Shown in pieces: positions 33,151 to 40,677 of a DNA stretch of 45,141 nucleotides. This stretch comes from JBKSMP01 sp964582055 (GTDB lineage Bacteria; Verrucomicrobiota; Verrucomicrobiia; Opitutales; UBA9783): NCBI GenBank assembly GCA_964582055.1, contig CAZOPT010000003.1, positions 1-45,141 of the forward strand, read 5' to 3'. The position numbers were made by a program, and so were the translations under genes. Numbering within the stretch: position 1 is the first letter of the stretch; every line of letters begins with the position of its first letter. The notes beneath the pieces were generated by a model, which was given only the letters and a program-made list of their open reading frames with translations, was not told where the DNA came from and made no database searches.

Positions 33151-34371
33151 TTATCTTTTATTTCCAATTTTCTTTTTTCGCGAACGTAGATTGCGTTTTG
33201 CTTTTTTGTGGATTGTTGTGGGGGTTTTTGCTGCGACAAAATCGGGCCAAAACTGCCTAGCCGATAAAACTGGAATACGTTCTTGTAATTGGCGTTCAAT
33301 GGCTTTTAAAAGTGGTTTTTCGGACGGATCGCAGAAAGAAAATGCAACGCCTTTTTGTCCTGCTCGTCCTGTACGGCCAATACGATGTACATAGCTTTCT
33401 GGTTCAGTTGGTAGATCGAAGTTAATCACATGTGTGATGTTGGATACGTCAATACCGCGCGAAGCAACATCCGTAGCAACTAATAAAGGAATGGTGCCTT
33501 GTTGGAAATAATTTAAAGCACGTTGACGTTCTTTTTGGGTTTTGTCGCCATGAATAATACACACATCGATATCATTTGCACGTAGAACGCACCCAACCCT
33601 TTCAGCACCAAATTTGGTTTTAGAAAAGATAATAACACGCTCATGGGTTTCTTGGTTTAAAATACGCTGAAGTAGTTCTAATTTTTGCCCTTTAGGAATG
33701 AAGAGTAAATGTTGTTCGACACATTCAGCTATTGTTGCAGGCGGTGTAATAGCCACGCGAATAGGATTTTTTAACAGACTTTCCGCTAATATTTCGACTT
33801 CTCGAGGCAAGGTTGCCGAAAAAAGTAAGGTTTGGTGATCTTTAGGTAATTCTTTAATAATAAAGCGAATATCTGGCAAAAACCCCATATCGAGCATTCG
33901 ATCGGCTTCATCCAAAACACAAAATTGAATGCCTTTTAATGAAAATAATTTTTTACGGTATAAGTCGAGCAAACGTCCTGGGGTTGCTACCAAAACATGT
34001 ACACCTTCCTTTACTTCTCGAATTTGTGGACGTTCTTTAACGCCGCCAAACATGCAGCCAAACTTTAAGGGTAAAAATTTTCCGAAAGTTTTCAAATTAT
34101 TAAAAATTTGAAGCGCTAATTCACGTGTAGGCGTTACAATAAGTGCTTGTGGCAATTGTTTTTGGGTTTTAGATCGACTGATTAATTCTAATATGGGGAG
34201 CGCAAAAGCAGCTGTTTTTCCAGTCCCAGTTTGGGCAATACCTAAAAAATCTCTTCCCTTTAAAATTGCCGGAATAGCCTGACCTTGAATAGGTGTAGTT
34301 TCTTTATACTTTAATGCTTCCAACGCTTGCATTAAAGCTTGATTAAGTCCTAATTCTGAAAAATAGCCCAT
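33151..34371 (-). CDS. rhlE: RhlE-type DEAD-box RNA helicase
   Basis: This 406-residue ATP-dependent RNA helicase acts in ribosome assembly or RNA turnover. All motifs are visible in order: Q motif (KYKETTPIQGQAIP), I AQTGTGKTAAF, Ia PTRELALQ, Ib TPGRLLDL, II DEAD (VLDEADRMLDMGF), III SAT, IV-like VIIFSKTKFGAERV, V VATDVASRGIDV, VI YVHRIGRTGRAGQ. A basic tail (KKAKRNLRSRKKKIGNKR) probably binds RNA. The size and spacing fit the RhlE subgroup. The gene appears to be on its own, with 85 bases to dnaN downstream and 119 bases upstream. Confidence 0.93.
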   Translation of the reverse strand: MGYFSELGLNQALMQALEALKYKETTPIQGQAIPAILKGRDFLGIAQTGTGKTAAFALPILELISRSKTQKQLPQALIVTPTRELALQIFNNLKTFGKFLPLKFGCMFGGVKERPQIREVKEGVHVLVATPGRLLDLYRKKLFSLKGIQFCVLDEADRMLDMGFLPDIRFIIKELPKDHQTLLFSATLPREVEILAESLLKNPIRVAITPPATIAECVEQHLLFIPKGQKLELLQRILNQETHERVIIFSKTKFGAERVGCVLRANDIDVCIIHGDKTQKERQRALNYFQQGTIPLLVATDVASRGIDVSNITHVINFDLPTEPESYVHRIGRTGRAGQKGVAFSFCDPSEKPLLKAIERQLQERIPVLSARQFWPDFVAAKTPTTIHKKAKRNLRSRKKKIGNKR

Positions 34372-34449
34372 ACATCTATTAAAATTAAAAACTTGTTGAA
34401 AAAGTTTATTTAAATCAAGTTAAAAATGGGATTATTGTGGTAAACAGTC

Positions 34450-34474
34450 TAAAAAGTTGTTGAGAGCAACTACT
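34450..34474 (-). terminator. Probable terminator of the exported zinc-ribbon protein gene
   Basis: Read on the minus strand, the arm AGTAGTTG (34467-34474), a 4-base loop and CAACAACT (34455-34462) form an 8-bp stem with one mismatch, followed by a run of T (34451-34455). It lies 17 bases after the stop of the gene at 34491. The rest of the 34372-34490 spacer should hold the rhlE promoter; no clear boxes were chosen. Confidence 0.6.
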
Positions 34475-34490
34475 TAACATTTGTATAATG

Positions 34491-35090
34491 TCAATTGCAT
34501 CGGTATTGGCTTAGAAATTCAATGGTTTCATTAATCTTACCTAAAAGTAATATCATTTTTTCTATAGAATGAGAACATAAATTATGTTGGCATTCATAAT
34601 ATAATGCAACATATATCCATTTTAATTTACAATAAAAATGTAATAATTCACTATATTGTTGATTTTGTAACAATTTTTCTTCTTGATCAAATAATGTTAA
34701 AAATAAGTTCTCTAAATCAGGATTTTTAAAAGAGTAATTTTTGTTGAAAAGTTTATTACGAAGTGCTTGTATGAATTCTAAAAAAACTGTTTCTGCATAA
34801 TGCTCTACTTGAGTTTTGTAAATATCTTTGTTTATAAAATTTAAAGGCGTATATTGTGAAGCATAAGATTCATTGATGTGTTTTTGTTTGTTTTTGGTAA
34901 ATTCAATAAAATAGTGCCAAGCTCCTCGATACTTTTTTACACAGTAAGGACAATACCTAAGTCTTAAATAAGTATTATACTGTGCAACAGTTCCACAAAC
35001 CAAGCATTTAGGTTTTCTTATTTCAAATTTTTCTGCGATGCCTACAAAAGGGACTAGAAAACAAAAAAAACTAATTGATATAATACGCAT
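34491..35090 (-). CDS. Small exported protein with a zinc-ribbon-like N-terminus
   Basis: This 199-residue protein has a signal peptide (MRIISISFFCFLVPFVGIA, cleavage before EKF). Directly after it a CxxC...CxxC knuckle appears (CLVCGT at about residues 30-33 and YCPYC about 48-51, with 14 residues between), followed by a helical region of about 140 residues with no known domain. Such a metal knuckle is unusual in an exported protein. The partial protein at 44990 has the same order: signal peptide, CxxC, 12 residues, CxxC. It follows lepA by 33 bases on the same strand, so it may be read from that transcript. The family is not recognised. Confidence 0.7.
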   Translation of the reverse strand: MRIISISFFCFLVPFVGIAEKFEIRKPKCLVCGTVAQYNTYLRLRYCPYCVKKYRGAWHYFIEFTKNKQKHINESYASQYTPLNFINKDIYKTQVEHYAETVFLEFIQALRNKLFNKNYSFKNPDLENLFLTLFDQEEKLLQNQQYSELLHFYCKLKWIYVALYYECQHNLCSHSIEKMILLLGKINETIEFLSQYRCN

Positions 35091-35123
35091 AATGGGATGT
35101 TAAAACAATTAATCGTTAAAAGT

Positions 35124-36917
35124 TTATTCAACACTAGATTTTAAAATATCAACAAAGGTTTCTTGCGGGATAGCAACTTTACCAATTTGCTTCATCCGCT
35201 TTTTACCTTCTTTTTGTTTTTCTAATAACTTTCGTTTACGGGTAATATCTCCACCATAACACTTTGCGGTAACGTCTTTGCGATAAGCTCCCAATGTTTC
35301 ACGGGCAATAACCTTCCCCCAAACACTTGCTTGAATAGGAACTTTAAACATTTGTTTAGGAAGTAAATTTTTTAAACGTTCACACAACAAACGACCTTGA
35401 TATTCTGCTTTCGTACGATGTACAATGCTTGAGAAGGCATCAACCGGTTCGCCATGAACCATAATGTCCATTTTTACCAGATCAGATCGAACGTAATCAC
35501 TTAAATCGTAATCCATTGATCCATAGCCTTTCGTAATGCTTTTTAGACGATCGTTAAAATCTAAAAGAATTTCGTTTAAAGGTAACACGCAAGTAAGTAA
35601 TAAACGTTGTTCATCTAATGTTTCTGTTGATTGACATTCACCTCGCTTTTCACGGATTAATTCCAAAATGCTTCCAATTGCCTCATTTGGAATATGAATG
35701 GAAGCCTTAATGGTGGGTTCTTCGATGTAGTTGATAAACGAAGGATCTGGCAAACGTAAGGGATTATCGACTTCTTGCATCGTTCCATTCGTCAAATAAA
35801 CTCGATAAACAACGCTCGGATAAGTTGCGATTAGATCTAAATCGTATTCACGACGGAGACGTTCTTGAATAATCTCCATGTGAAGTAAGCCCAAAAAGCC
35901 GCATCGAAAGCCAAAACCTAAAGCGGTTGAATTTTCTGCTTGAAAGGTTAGAGAAGCGTCGTTTAATTGAAGCTTGAAAAGACCGTTTTTGAGACGTTCA
36001 TAATCCTTTGTTTCTAAAGGATAAAGCCCACTAAATACCATTGGTTTGATTTCTTTATAGCCATCCAAAGGTTCACTTGCAGGTTGTTGACTATGTGTTA
36101 AGGTATCGCCAATTTTGATGTCTGTTAAAGTCTTTAAGTTAGTGACAATATAACCCACATCTCCTGCATGCAAACACTTTGTTTCTTGCATATGTGGCGT
36201 AAAAATACCCACTTCTTTTGCTTGGGTTTCTGTGCCATTACGCATCATAAGAATAGTTTGACCTGGTTTTATACATCCATTAAAGATGCGAACGTAGCAA
36301 ATTAATCCTTTGTAAGTGTCATAGATTGCATCGAAAACAAGCGCCTGTAGAGGTGCTTCTAATGAACCTTTGGGCCCTGGAATACGTTCAACAACTGCTT
36401 CTAATAGTTCCTTAACGCCTGCCCCTGTTTTTCCGCTTACATGAAGTGTTTCTTCTGCAGGAATGGCCAAAATATCTTCCAGTTGCTTAGTAACTTTTTC
36501 AACATTTGAACTTGGCAAATCAATCTTGTTGAGGACTGGAATAATCGTCAATCCACCTTGGATTGCCAGAAGAGCATTTGCAACCGTTTGCGCCTCAATC
36601 CCTTGTGAAGCATCAACCAATAAAACAGCACCTTCACAAGCAGCCAAGCTCCGAGAAACTTCGTATGAAAAATCCACATGACCCGGCGTATCGATCAAAT
36701 TGAAAACATAATTTTTGCCTTTATGAACATACCCCATTGTTACAGGATGGGATTTAATCGTAATTCCTTTTTCACGTTCCAAATCCATAGAATCCAGTAA
36801 CTGATCTTGCATTTTACGTTGCTCAACCGCTTGCGTCATTTCTAATAAACGATCGGAAAGCGTAGTTTTACCATGATCAACGTGTGCAATAATGCAAAAA
36901 TTACGAATAGGATCCAT
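35124..36917 (-). CDS. lepA: Elongation factor 4 (LepA)
   Basis: This protein of about 597 residues is a translational GTPase. The start chosen is the ATG at 36917 (MDPIRNFCIIAHVDHGKTT); a longer frame from 36956 would overlap fabD and add 13 atypical residues. G1 AHVDHGKTTLSDRLL, G2 region EKGITIKSHPVTM, G3 DTPGHVDFSYEV, G4 NKIDLPSS, and the LepA-specific C-terminal domain (YRKDVTAKCYGGDITRKRKLLEKQ) are all present. It back-translocates or assists stalled ribosomes at the membrane or cytoplasm. It starts four bases after the fabD stop, in the pfk-like-fabD-lepA operon. Confidence 0.95.
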   Translation of the reverse strand: MDPIRNFCIIAHVDHGKTTLSDRLLEMTQAVEQRKMQDQLLDSMDLEREKGITIKSHPVTMGYVHKGKNYVFNLIDTPGHVDFSYEVSRSLAACEGAVLLVDASQGIEAQTVANALLAIQGGLTIIPVLNKIDLPSSNVEKVTKQLEDILAIPAEETLHVSGKTGAGVKELLEAVVERIPGPKGSLEAPLQALVFDAIYDTYKGLICYVRIFNGCIKPGQTILMMRNGTETQAKEVGIFTPHMQETKCLHAGDVGYIVTNLKTLTDIKIGDTLTHSQQPASEPLDGYKEIKPMVFSGLYPLETKDYERLKNGLFKLQLNDASLTFQAENSTALGFGFRCGFLGLLHMEIIQERLRREYDLDLIATYPSVVYRVYLTNGTMQEVDNPLRLPDPSFINYIEEPTIKASIHIPNEAIGSILELIREKRGECQSTETLDEQRLLLTCVLPLNEILLDFNDRLKSITKGYGSMDYDLSDYVRSDLVKMDIMVHGEPVDAFSSIVHRTKAEYQGRLLCERLKNLLPKQMFKVPIQASVWGKVIARETLGAYRKDVTAKCYGGDITRKRKLLEKQKEGKKRMKQIGKVAIPQETFVDILKSSVE

Positions 36918-36921
36918 ACTA

Positions 36922-37827
36922 TTATAACGTTTCCAAAAATTGAGGTTCAGCAGCACTTTTTACGCGTAAGTTGGGTTCGGTACGTTTAGCAAGTCCTGCA
37001 ATCACGTTTCCAGGTCCACATTCCAAACAATCATAGGTGTAAGTTGCGCAATTTCGTAAACATTTTTCAAATAATACGGTTGATGTTAATTGTACACCTA
37101 ATGCTTTTCGGATGGATTCTGCGTCTTCAATCGCTTCGCCTGTTGTATTAGTTAAAACGGTTGTTGAAGGATTTTGCAAAGGAATTGTTTTTAAAAAAGA
37201 CTCAAAAGCTTCACGAGCAGGTTGCATCCAGCGTGAATGATACGCACCCGCAACTTTTAACGGTATAGCCATTTTAAAACCACGTTCTTTCGCTACAAAT
37301 TGTGCTTTTTCTAGATTTTCTAAAAGTCCAGAAACAACAATTTGACCTGGACAATTTAGGTTAGAAATATCGAGTTCGAAATCTTGACATAATTTTTCTG
37401 CCAATTCTATCGAACCTGCAATCAGTGCTAACATTCCAGTGGGTTGTGCATCACAGGCTTCTTGCATCAAACGTCCACGTTCCGCAACAATTTTTAATCC
37501 TGTTTCAAAATCAAACACTCCAGAAACCCCTAAAGCCGTTAATTCACCTAAACTGTTTCCAGTAGTACAAACAAGCGGATGTTGTTCGAAGAAACCGATT
37601 TGCTTCAGATGTGCAAAAATGCTGTACCCTAGTACAAATAAGGCCGGTTGACAAACGCGAGTTTCTTGCAAAGCTTCTTCAGGGCCTTCAAAACATAAGC
37701 TACTTATTTTAAATGGCAAAATTTTATCAGCAATTTCGAAGCAATTGCGAACAACTTTACTTGTTTCAAACCAAGCTTTACCCATTCCAACTGCTTGAGC
37801 TCCTTGTCCTGGAAAAAGAAGTATCAT
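36922..37827 (-). CDS. fabD: Malonyl-CoA:ACP transacylase
   Basis: This 301-residue enzyme loads malonyl groups on acyl carrier protein for fatty acid synthesis. It shows the N-terminal FPGQGAQ loop, the nucleophile S92 in TGNSLGELTAL, R117 in ERGRLMQEA, and the catalytic H197 in AGAYHSRWMQPA. The usual GHSLGE elbow reads GNSLGE here, that is, His91 is replaced by Asn. The serine, arginine and general-base histidine remain, so activity is expected. The gene starts 3 bases after the pfk-like stop, and is followed by lepA. Other fab genes are not in this window. Confidence 0.93.
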   Translation of the reverse strand: MILLFPGQGAQAVGMGKAWFETSKVVRNCFEIADKILPFKISSLCFEGPEEALQETRVCQPALFVLGYSIFAHLKQIGFFEQHPLVCTTGNSLGELTALGVSGVFDFETGLKIVAERGRLMQEACDAQPTGMLALIAGSIELAEKLCQDFELDISNLNCPGQIVVSGLLENLEKAQFVAKERGFKMAIPLKVAGAYHSRWMQPAREAFESFLKTIPLQNPSTTVLTNTTGEAIEDAESIRKALGVQLTSTVLFEKCLRNCATYTYDCLECGPGNVIAGLAKRTEPNLRVKSAAEPQFLETL

Positions 37828-37830
37828 ATC

Positions 37831-39027
37831 TTAAAATTGAGCGAATTGTGGTAATCCCTTTTCATAAGCAACTGCAACTTCTCCTTGAATAAGGGGTAGT
37901 GCATATTTGATCAATGCATACTGAATTGTGCTTGTTGCTTCTGCAATCCAATCACTTGGGAAGAATTTTAGTCCAGAAGCAATTTCTTCAATTTTTACAA
38001 AACGAACTTCATAAATGGCTTCGCGTTCACCTTCTTTACGTACCAAGACAGCAGCTTGATCCGATTCTCCTTCTTTAATCATTTGTTGTAAGCTTTTTCG
38101 TCCACAAAGTACAGCTTCATCAACATCCTTTTTCGACATAAATTGTGAAAGTGGTTGTAGTTGAAGATCGCAAAGATTAAGTTGAGCAGAATAATCTAAA
38201 GAATCAATTAAGCTCTCTAAGTAAGCACCGGTAGAGCCGTAATCAGAAAAGTCAATGGGGTTTCCTTCTTCATCTACCAATTGCGAATGGGTTATCACGC
38301 GAACATAACCAAATTTTTCAACTTTAGCTCTTACTAAATTTAGAAAAGTATCCTCGTTAAACGGTTGTTCTGGTAGACAGACAATATAAGGTAAACTTTC
38401 TTCGTTAGAATTCAAATTACTATTAGCTACTGTATAATTTAAGGCAGCACTGGCAACCAACCAACCATTATTACCACCGTCGAACTCACAAATGCCTACT
38501 TGAACACGATTATCCTCTAACCAAGCATCAAAGGATCGTAGATAAGCATTTACGTATTTAACACAGCTACCATAACCAAGGCTATGGTCGGTCATTGGAA
38601 GCTCGTTGTAATTCGATAAAGGAATGGCAATAATTTGTAATTCATATCCTGTCTGGCGAGCTGCTTCAATCAAATTTTGAACATAAGCCAAAGCTTCTTG
38701 ATCACAAATAACGCCTACATAACAGATATTTTTTTGCGATAAAACATGAATCATTTGCTCAAAAGCATGCGGCGTAGCTTTGAAAGCAACTGATTCACTA
38801 TGTAAGGCATTTCCGGCGCTTGAAAGCAATAGTTGAGCTTTTTTCTGTGATAAAGCTGCTAAATCCATCAATTGACCTGACGCAAGCCCCTCAAATCCAT
38901 TGTAAGCTCCGTAAATCTCTTCTATAATTTCGAAATTTAAAGCCTCTGCAAGCATTCCATAAAGCACTGCATTGCTTGTGACATTCGAAATGCCAGACTG
39001 CAAAATCAATAAGTTTCCTGATTTCAT
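37831..39027 (-). CDS. Phosphofructokinase-fold protein with degenerate active site (likely pseudoenzyme)
   Basis: This 398-residue homologue of the PPi-type phosphofructokinase family has family-like length and landmarks, e.g. N-terminal NLLILQSG, IYGAYNGFEGL, the MTDHSLGYGSCVKY helix after the active-site loop and the LPEQPF turn. The catalytic elements are lost. The Gly-rich QSGGPT(A/S)VIN-type loop reads QSGISNVTSN. GGDDS/GGDGS reads VICDQE (106-111). PKTIDND reads PLSNYNE, with the catalytic Asp replaced by Tyr140. MGRxAG reads FDGGNNG (182-188), removing the sugar-phosphate Arg. The C-terminal Q-R motif reads QLQPL. The frame is complete and not interrupted. It heads an operon with fabD (3-base gap) and lepA. 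It may have become a regulator or scaffold, or the gene may be decaying; its function is unknown. Confidence 0.8.
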   Translation of the reverse strand: MKSGNLLILQSGISNVTSNAVLYGMLAEALNFEIIEEIYGAYNGFEGLASGQLMDLAALSQKKAQLLLSSAGNALHSESVAFKATPHAFEQMIHVLSQKNICYVGVICDQEALAYVQNLIEAARQTGYELQIIAIPLSNYNELPMTDHSLGYGSCVKYVNAYLRSFDAWLEDNRVQVGICEFDGGNNGWLVASAALNYTVANSNLNSNEESLPYIVCLPEQPFNEDTFLNLVRAKVEKFGYVRVITHSQLVDEEGNPIDFSDYGSTGAYLESLIDSLDYSAQLNLCDLQLQPLSQFMSKKDVDEAVLCGRKSLQQMIKEGESDQAAVLVRKEGEREAIYEVRFVKIEEIASGLKFFPSDWIAEATSTIQYALIKYALPLIQGEVAVAYEKGLPQFAQF

Positions 39028-39118
39028 CGTCCCATAACAATGAACGAAGCTTGTTAACTTTTCAACACGAAAATGAGTTATTTTGAAGAAAGGATGAAAA
39101 AAGCTTTTGCAAGCAGTT

Positions 39119-40057
39119 TTAGAAGTAATTTATAGAGAGACATTCCATAGTTGCCTTTAAAACATTTTCTAGTGGAAGATCGGTAATATTTGGCGTAGGG
39201 GATTGAAGGACGCAATGTTTTTCGACAGGATAAGGTCCGTAGCGATTTGCATCTGTAGGGCCATAAAGTCCAACCAGAGGTTTATTGAGAGCTGCAGCTA
39301 GATGTATTGGACCACTATCGTTGGCAATAACACATGCTGCATGTTGCATAAGCATGGGTAGATTCGACAATCGAGTTTTTCCAATTAAATTTATAAAACG
39401 GTCATGTTGTGGAATTTTATCAAGTTTTTGTTGGCCAACCCAAATACAGGAGAAAGATGTTTTTTCTAATAGCAGTTCAGTTAATTCAAAAAAATAGGGC
39501 CACTCCTTTTTAGGGCCGCGACTATTTGGAAACAAAAGTATGGCGTTATTAGGTATAATAAAGCTTTTTGCTTCTTTTTTAAATGTAAGGGGCCGTTGTG
39601 GAATGAAATCAAGTGGTAAAACTTGTAACAACGCTTGTAAAACGTCTACAGCATGCGGATTTTTTACTTTGGGAGCATACGTTTTTGAATAAAATATTTG
39701 CGAGCATTCACGCGCATCTTTGCGGCCTATTTTATGATTCCCTCGTGCAAAAAATGTCATTAGACCAGAACGCAAAAGTCCTTGAAAATCAAAAATCCAA
39801 TCATAGGTTTCTTTACGTATGGATTGTATTAAGTGATAGAAACCTGCTATTCCTCCTTTTCGCTCAAAAATAAAGCATTTTTCTACAAAGGGATTTAGTC
39901 GGACAATGTCAGCAAAAATTTCGCGTACAATCCAATGAATATGTAAGGTAATACCTTGCTTTTGTGCTGCTCGACAAGCTCCTTCTACTACTTGTAATGT
40001 TTGAATGATGTCTCCTAAAGAAGATGGTTTGATGACGAGTATTTTAAACGTTTGCAT
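39119..40057 (-). CDS. GT9 heptosyltransferase-like glycosyltransferase
   Basis: This 312-residue family-9 glycosyltransferase is of the LPS heptosyltransferase I (WaaC) type. It shows KILVIKPSSLGDIIQTLQVV at the N-terminus, DWIFDFQGLLRSGLMTFFA in the middle, and the donor-binding NDSGPIHLAAALNKPLVGLYGPTDANRYGPY in the C-terminal domain. The K-P-S-S-LGD opening and FDFQGLLRS are typical of WaaC-like enzymes. It should extend the core of LPS in the cytoplasm from ADP-heptose, but the exact sugar cannot be read. It follows yhcH by 3 bases. The 91-base spacer downstream has only a weak hairpin (GCTT-GCAA-AAGC then T6 on the minus strand) which may end the transcript. Confidence 0.87.
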   Translation of the reverse strand: MQTFKILVIKPSSLGDIIQTLQVVEGACRAAQKQGITLHIHWIVREIFADIVRLNPFVEKCFIFERKGGIAGFYHLIQSIRKETYDWIFDFQGLLRSGLMTFFARGNHKIGRKDARECSQIFYSKTYAPKVKNPHAVDVLQALLQVLPLDFIPQRPLTFKKEAKSFIIPNNAILLFPNSRGPKKEWPYFFELTELLLEKTSFSCIWVGQQKLDKIPQHDRFINLIGKTRLSNLPMLMQHAACVIANDSGPIHLAAALNKPLVGLYGPTDANRYGPYPVEKHCVLQSPTPNITDLPLENVLKATMECLSINYF

Positions 40058-40060
40058 ACC

Positions 40061-40504
40061 TTATATTTTGATTTTAAATACGGCCTTTTTTATATATTCT
40101 TGAGCATGAATAGATAAGCCGGGTCGATGTGCATCTTCTGGGAAAAATATAAAAAATAAATCCGGTGTTGCTTCGAGCTTTTGTCCCATGCCTGATAAAA
40201 ATACAATATCTTTATCTTTATTGTAAGTTGTTTTGATCTGTGTTTTACTTAACGGACACCATTCAATATATTCTGCGCCTGCAAGAATGATTTGTATATC
40301 TATGTACTGCTTATGGGCTTCAAAATCTTTATCTACTTGTGTCTTATAACGATTAATAGACAGAAAAATTTCTTTTCCTAAGATAACATGCTGTCCTTCT
40401 TTTAAGTTGCTTAATGAATTTTTTTCCAAAAAATCTAAAACTTTTGAGAAATTTTTATGCAACTTTATGTATGTTTTAAAACAAGAGAGACAGTCTACGA
40501 TCAT
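40061..40504 (-). CDS. yhcH: YhcH/YjgK/YiaL family cupin protein
   Basis: This 147-residue cupin-like protein belongs to the YhcH/YjgK/YiaL (DUF386) family. The family's metal-binding pattern is visible as EAHKQYIDIQIILAGAEYIEW (about residues 79-99) and FIFFPEDAHRPGL (about 119-131). Known relatives include NanQ, an N-acetylneuraminate anomerase, and proteins of unknown role in sugar metabolism. The gene is the first of a two-gene operon with the GT9 enzyme (3-base gap), which might hint at sugar-phosphate handling, though this is only context. It is divergent from comM. Confidence 0.88.
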   Translation of the reverse strand: MIVDCLSCFKTYIKLHKNFSKVLDFLEKNSLSNLKEGQHVILGKEIFLSINRYKTQVDKDFEAHKQYIDIQIILAGAEYIEWCPLSKTQIKTTYNKDKDIVFLSGMGQKLEATPDLFFIFFPEDAHRPGLSIHAQEYIKKAVFKIKI

Positions 40505-40664
40505 AATTGGATATTTTATACATATCTAAAATTTAAGCTCAAATTTCAATGCTTTTTTGAAAAGTTTTACATTTTAAGATTAAGGAAGATTTGCAATAGT
40601 GGGTTTTAAAAAAAGTATTCATTTTTTAATAGACACTTAAGATTGGATTTTGTAATGCTAAAAC

Positions 40665-40670
40665 AAAGGA
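40665..40670 (+). promoter_or_regulatory. Shine-Dalgarno of comM
   Basis: AAAGGA lies 7 bases before the comM ATG and supports that start. The 173-base divergent spacer 40505-40677 otherwise shows AT-rich sequence with a weak promoter-like TAGACA (40630-40635) and TAATGC (40653-40658), and no notable hairpin. Confidence 0.6.
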
Positions 40671-40677
40671 CAGTTTT

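Noticed and set aside
34460..34489. Plus-strand promoter-like TTGAGA-18-TATAAT pointing into the exported protein gene
   Set aside because: The match is good but antisense to a gene, overlaps a terminator stem and is expected by chance in AT-rich DNA; no plus-strand gene follows.
36917..36956. N-terminal extension of LepA from 36956
   Set aside because: It overlaps fabD and adds residues not found in the LepA family; MDPIRNF at 36917 is the standard start.
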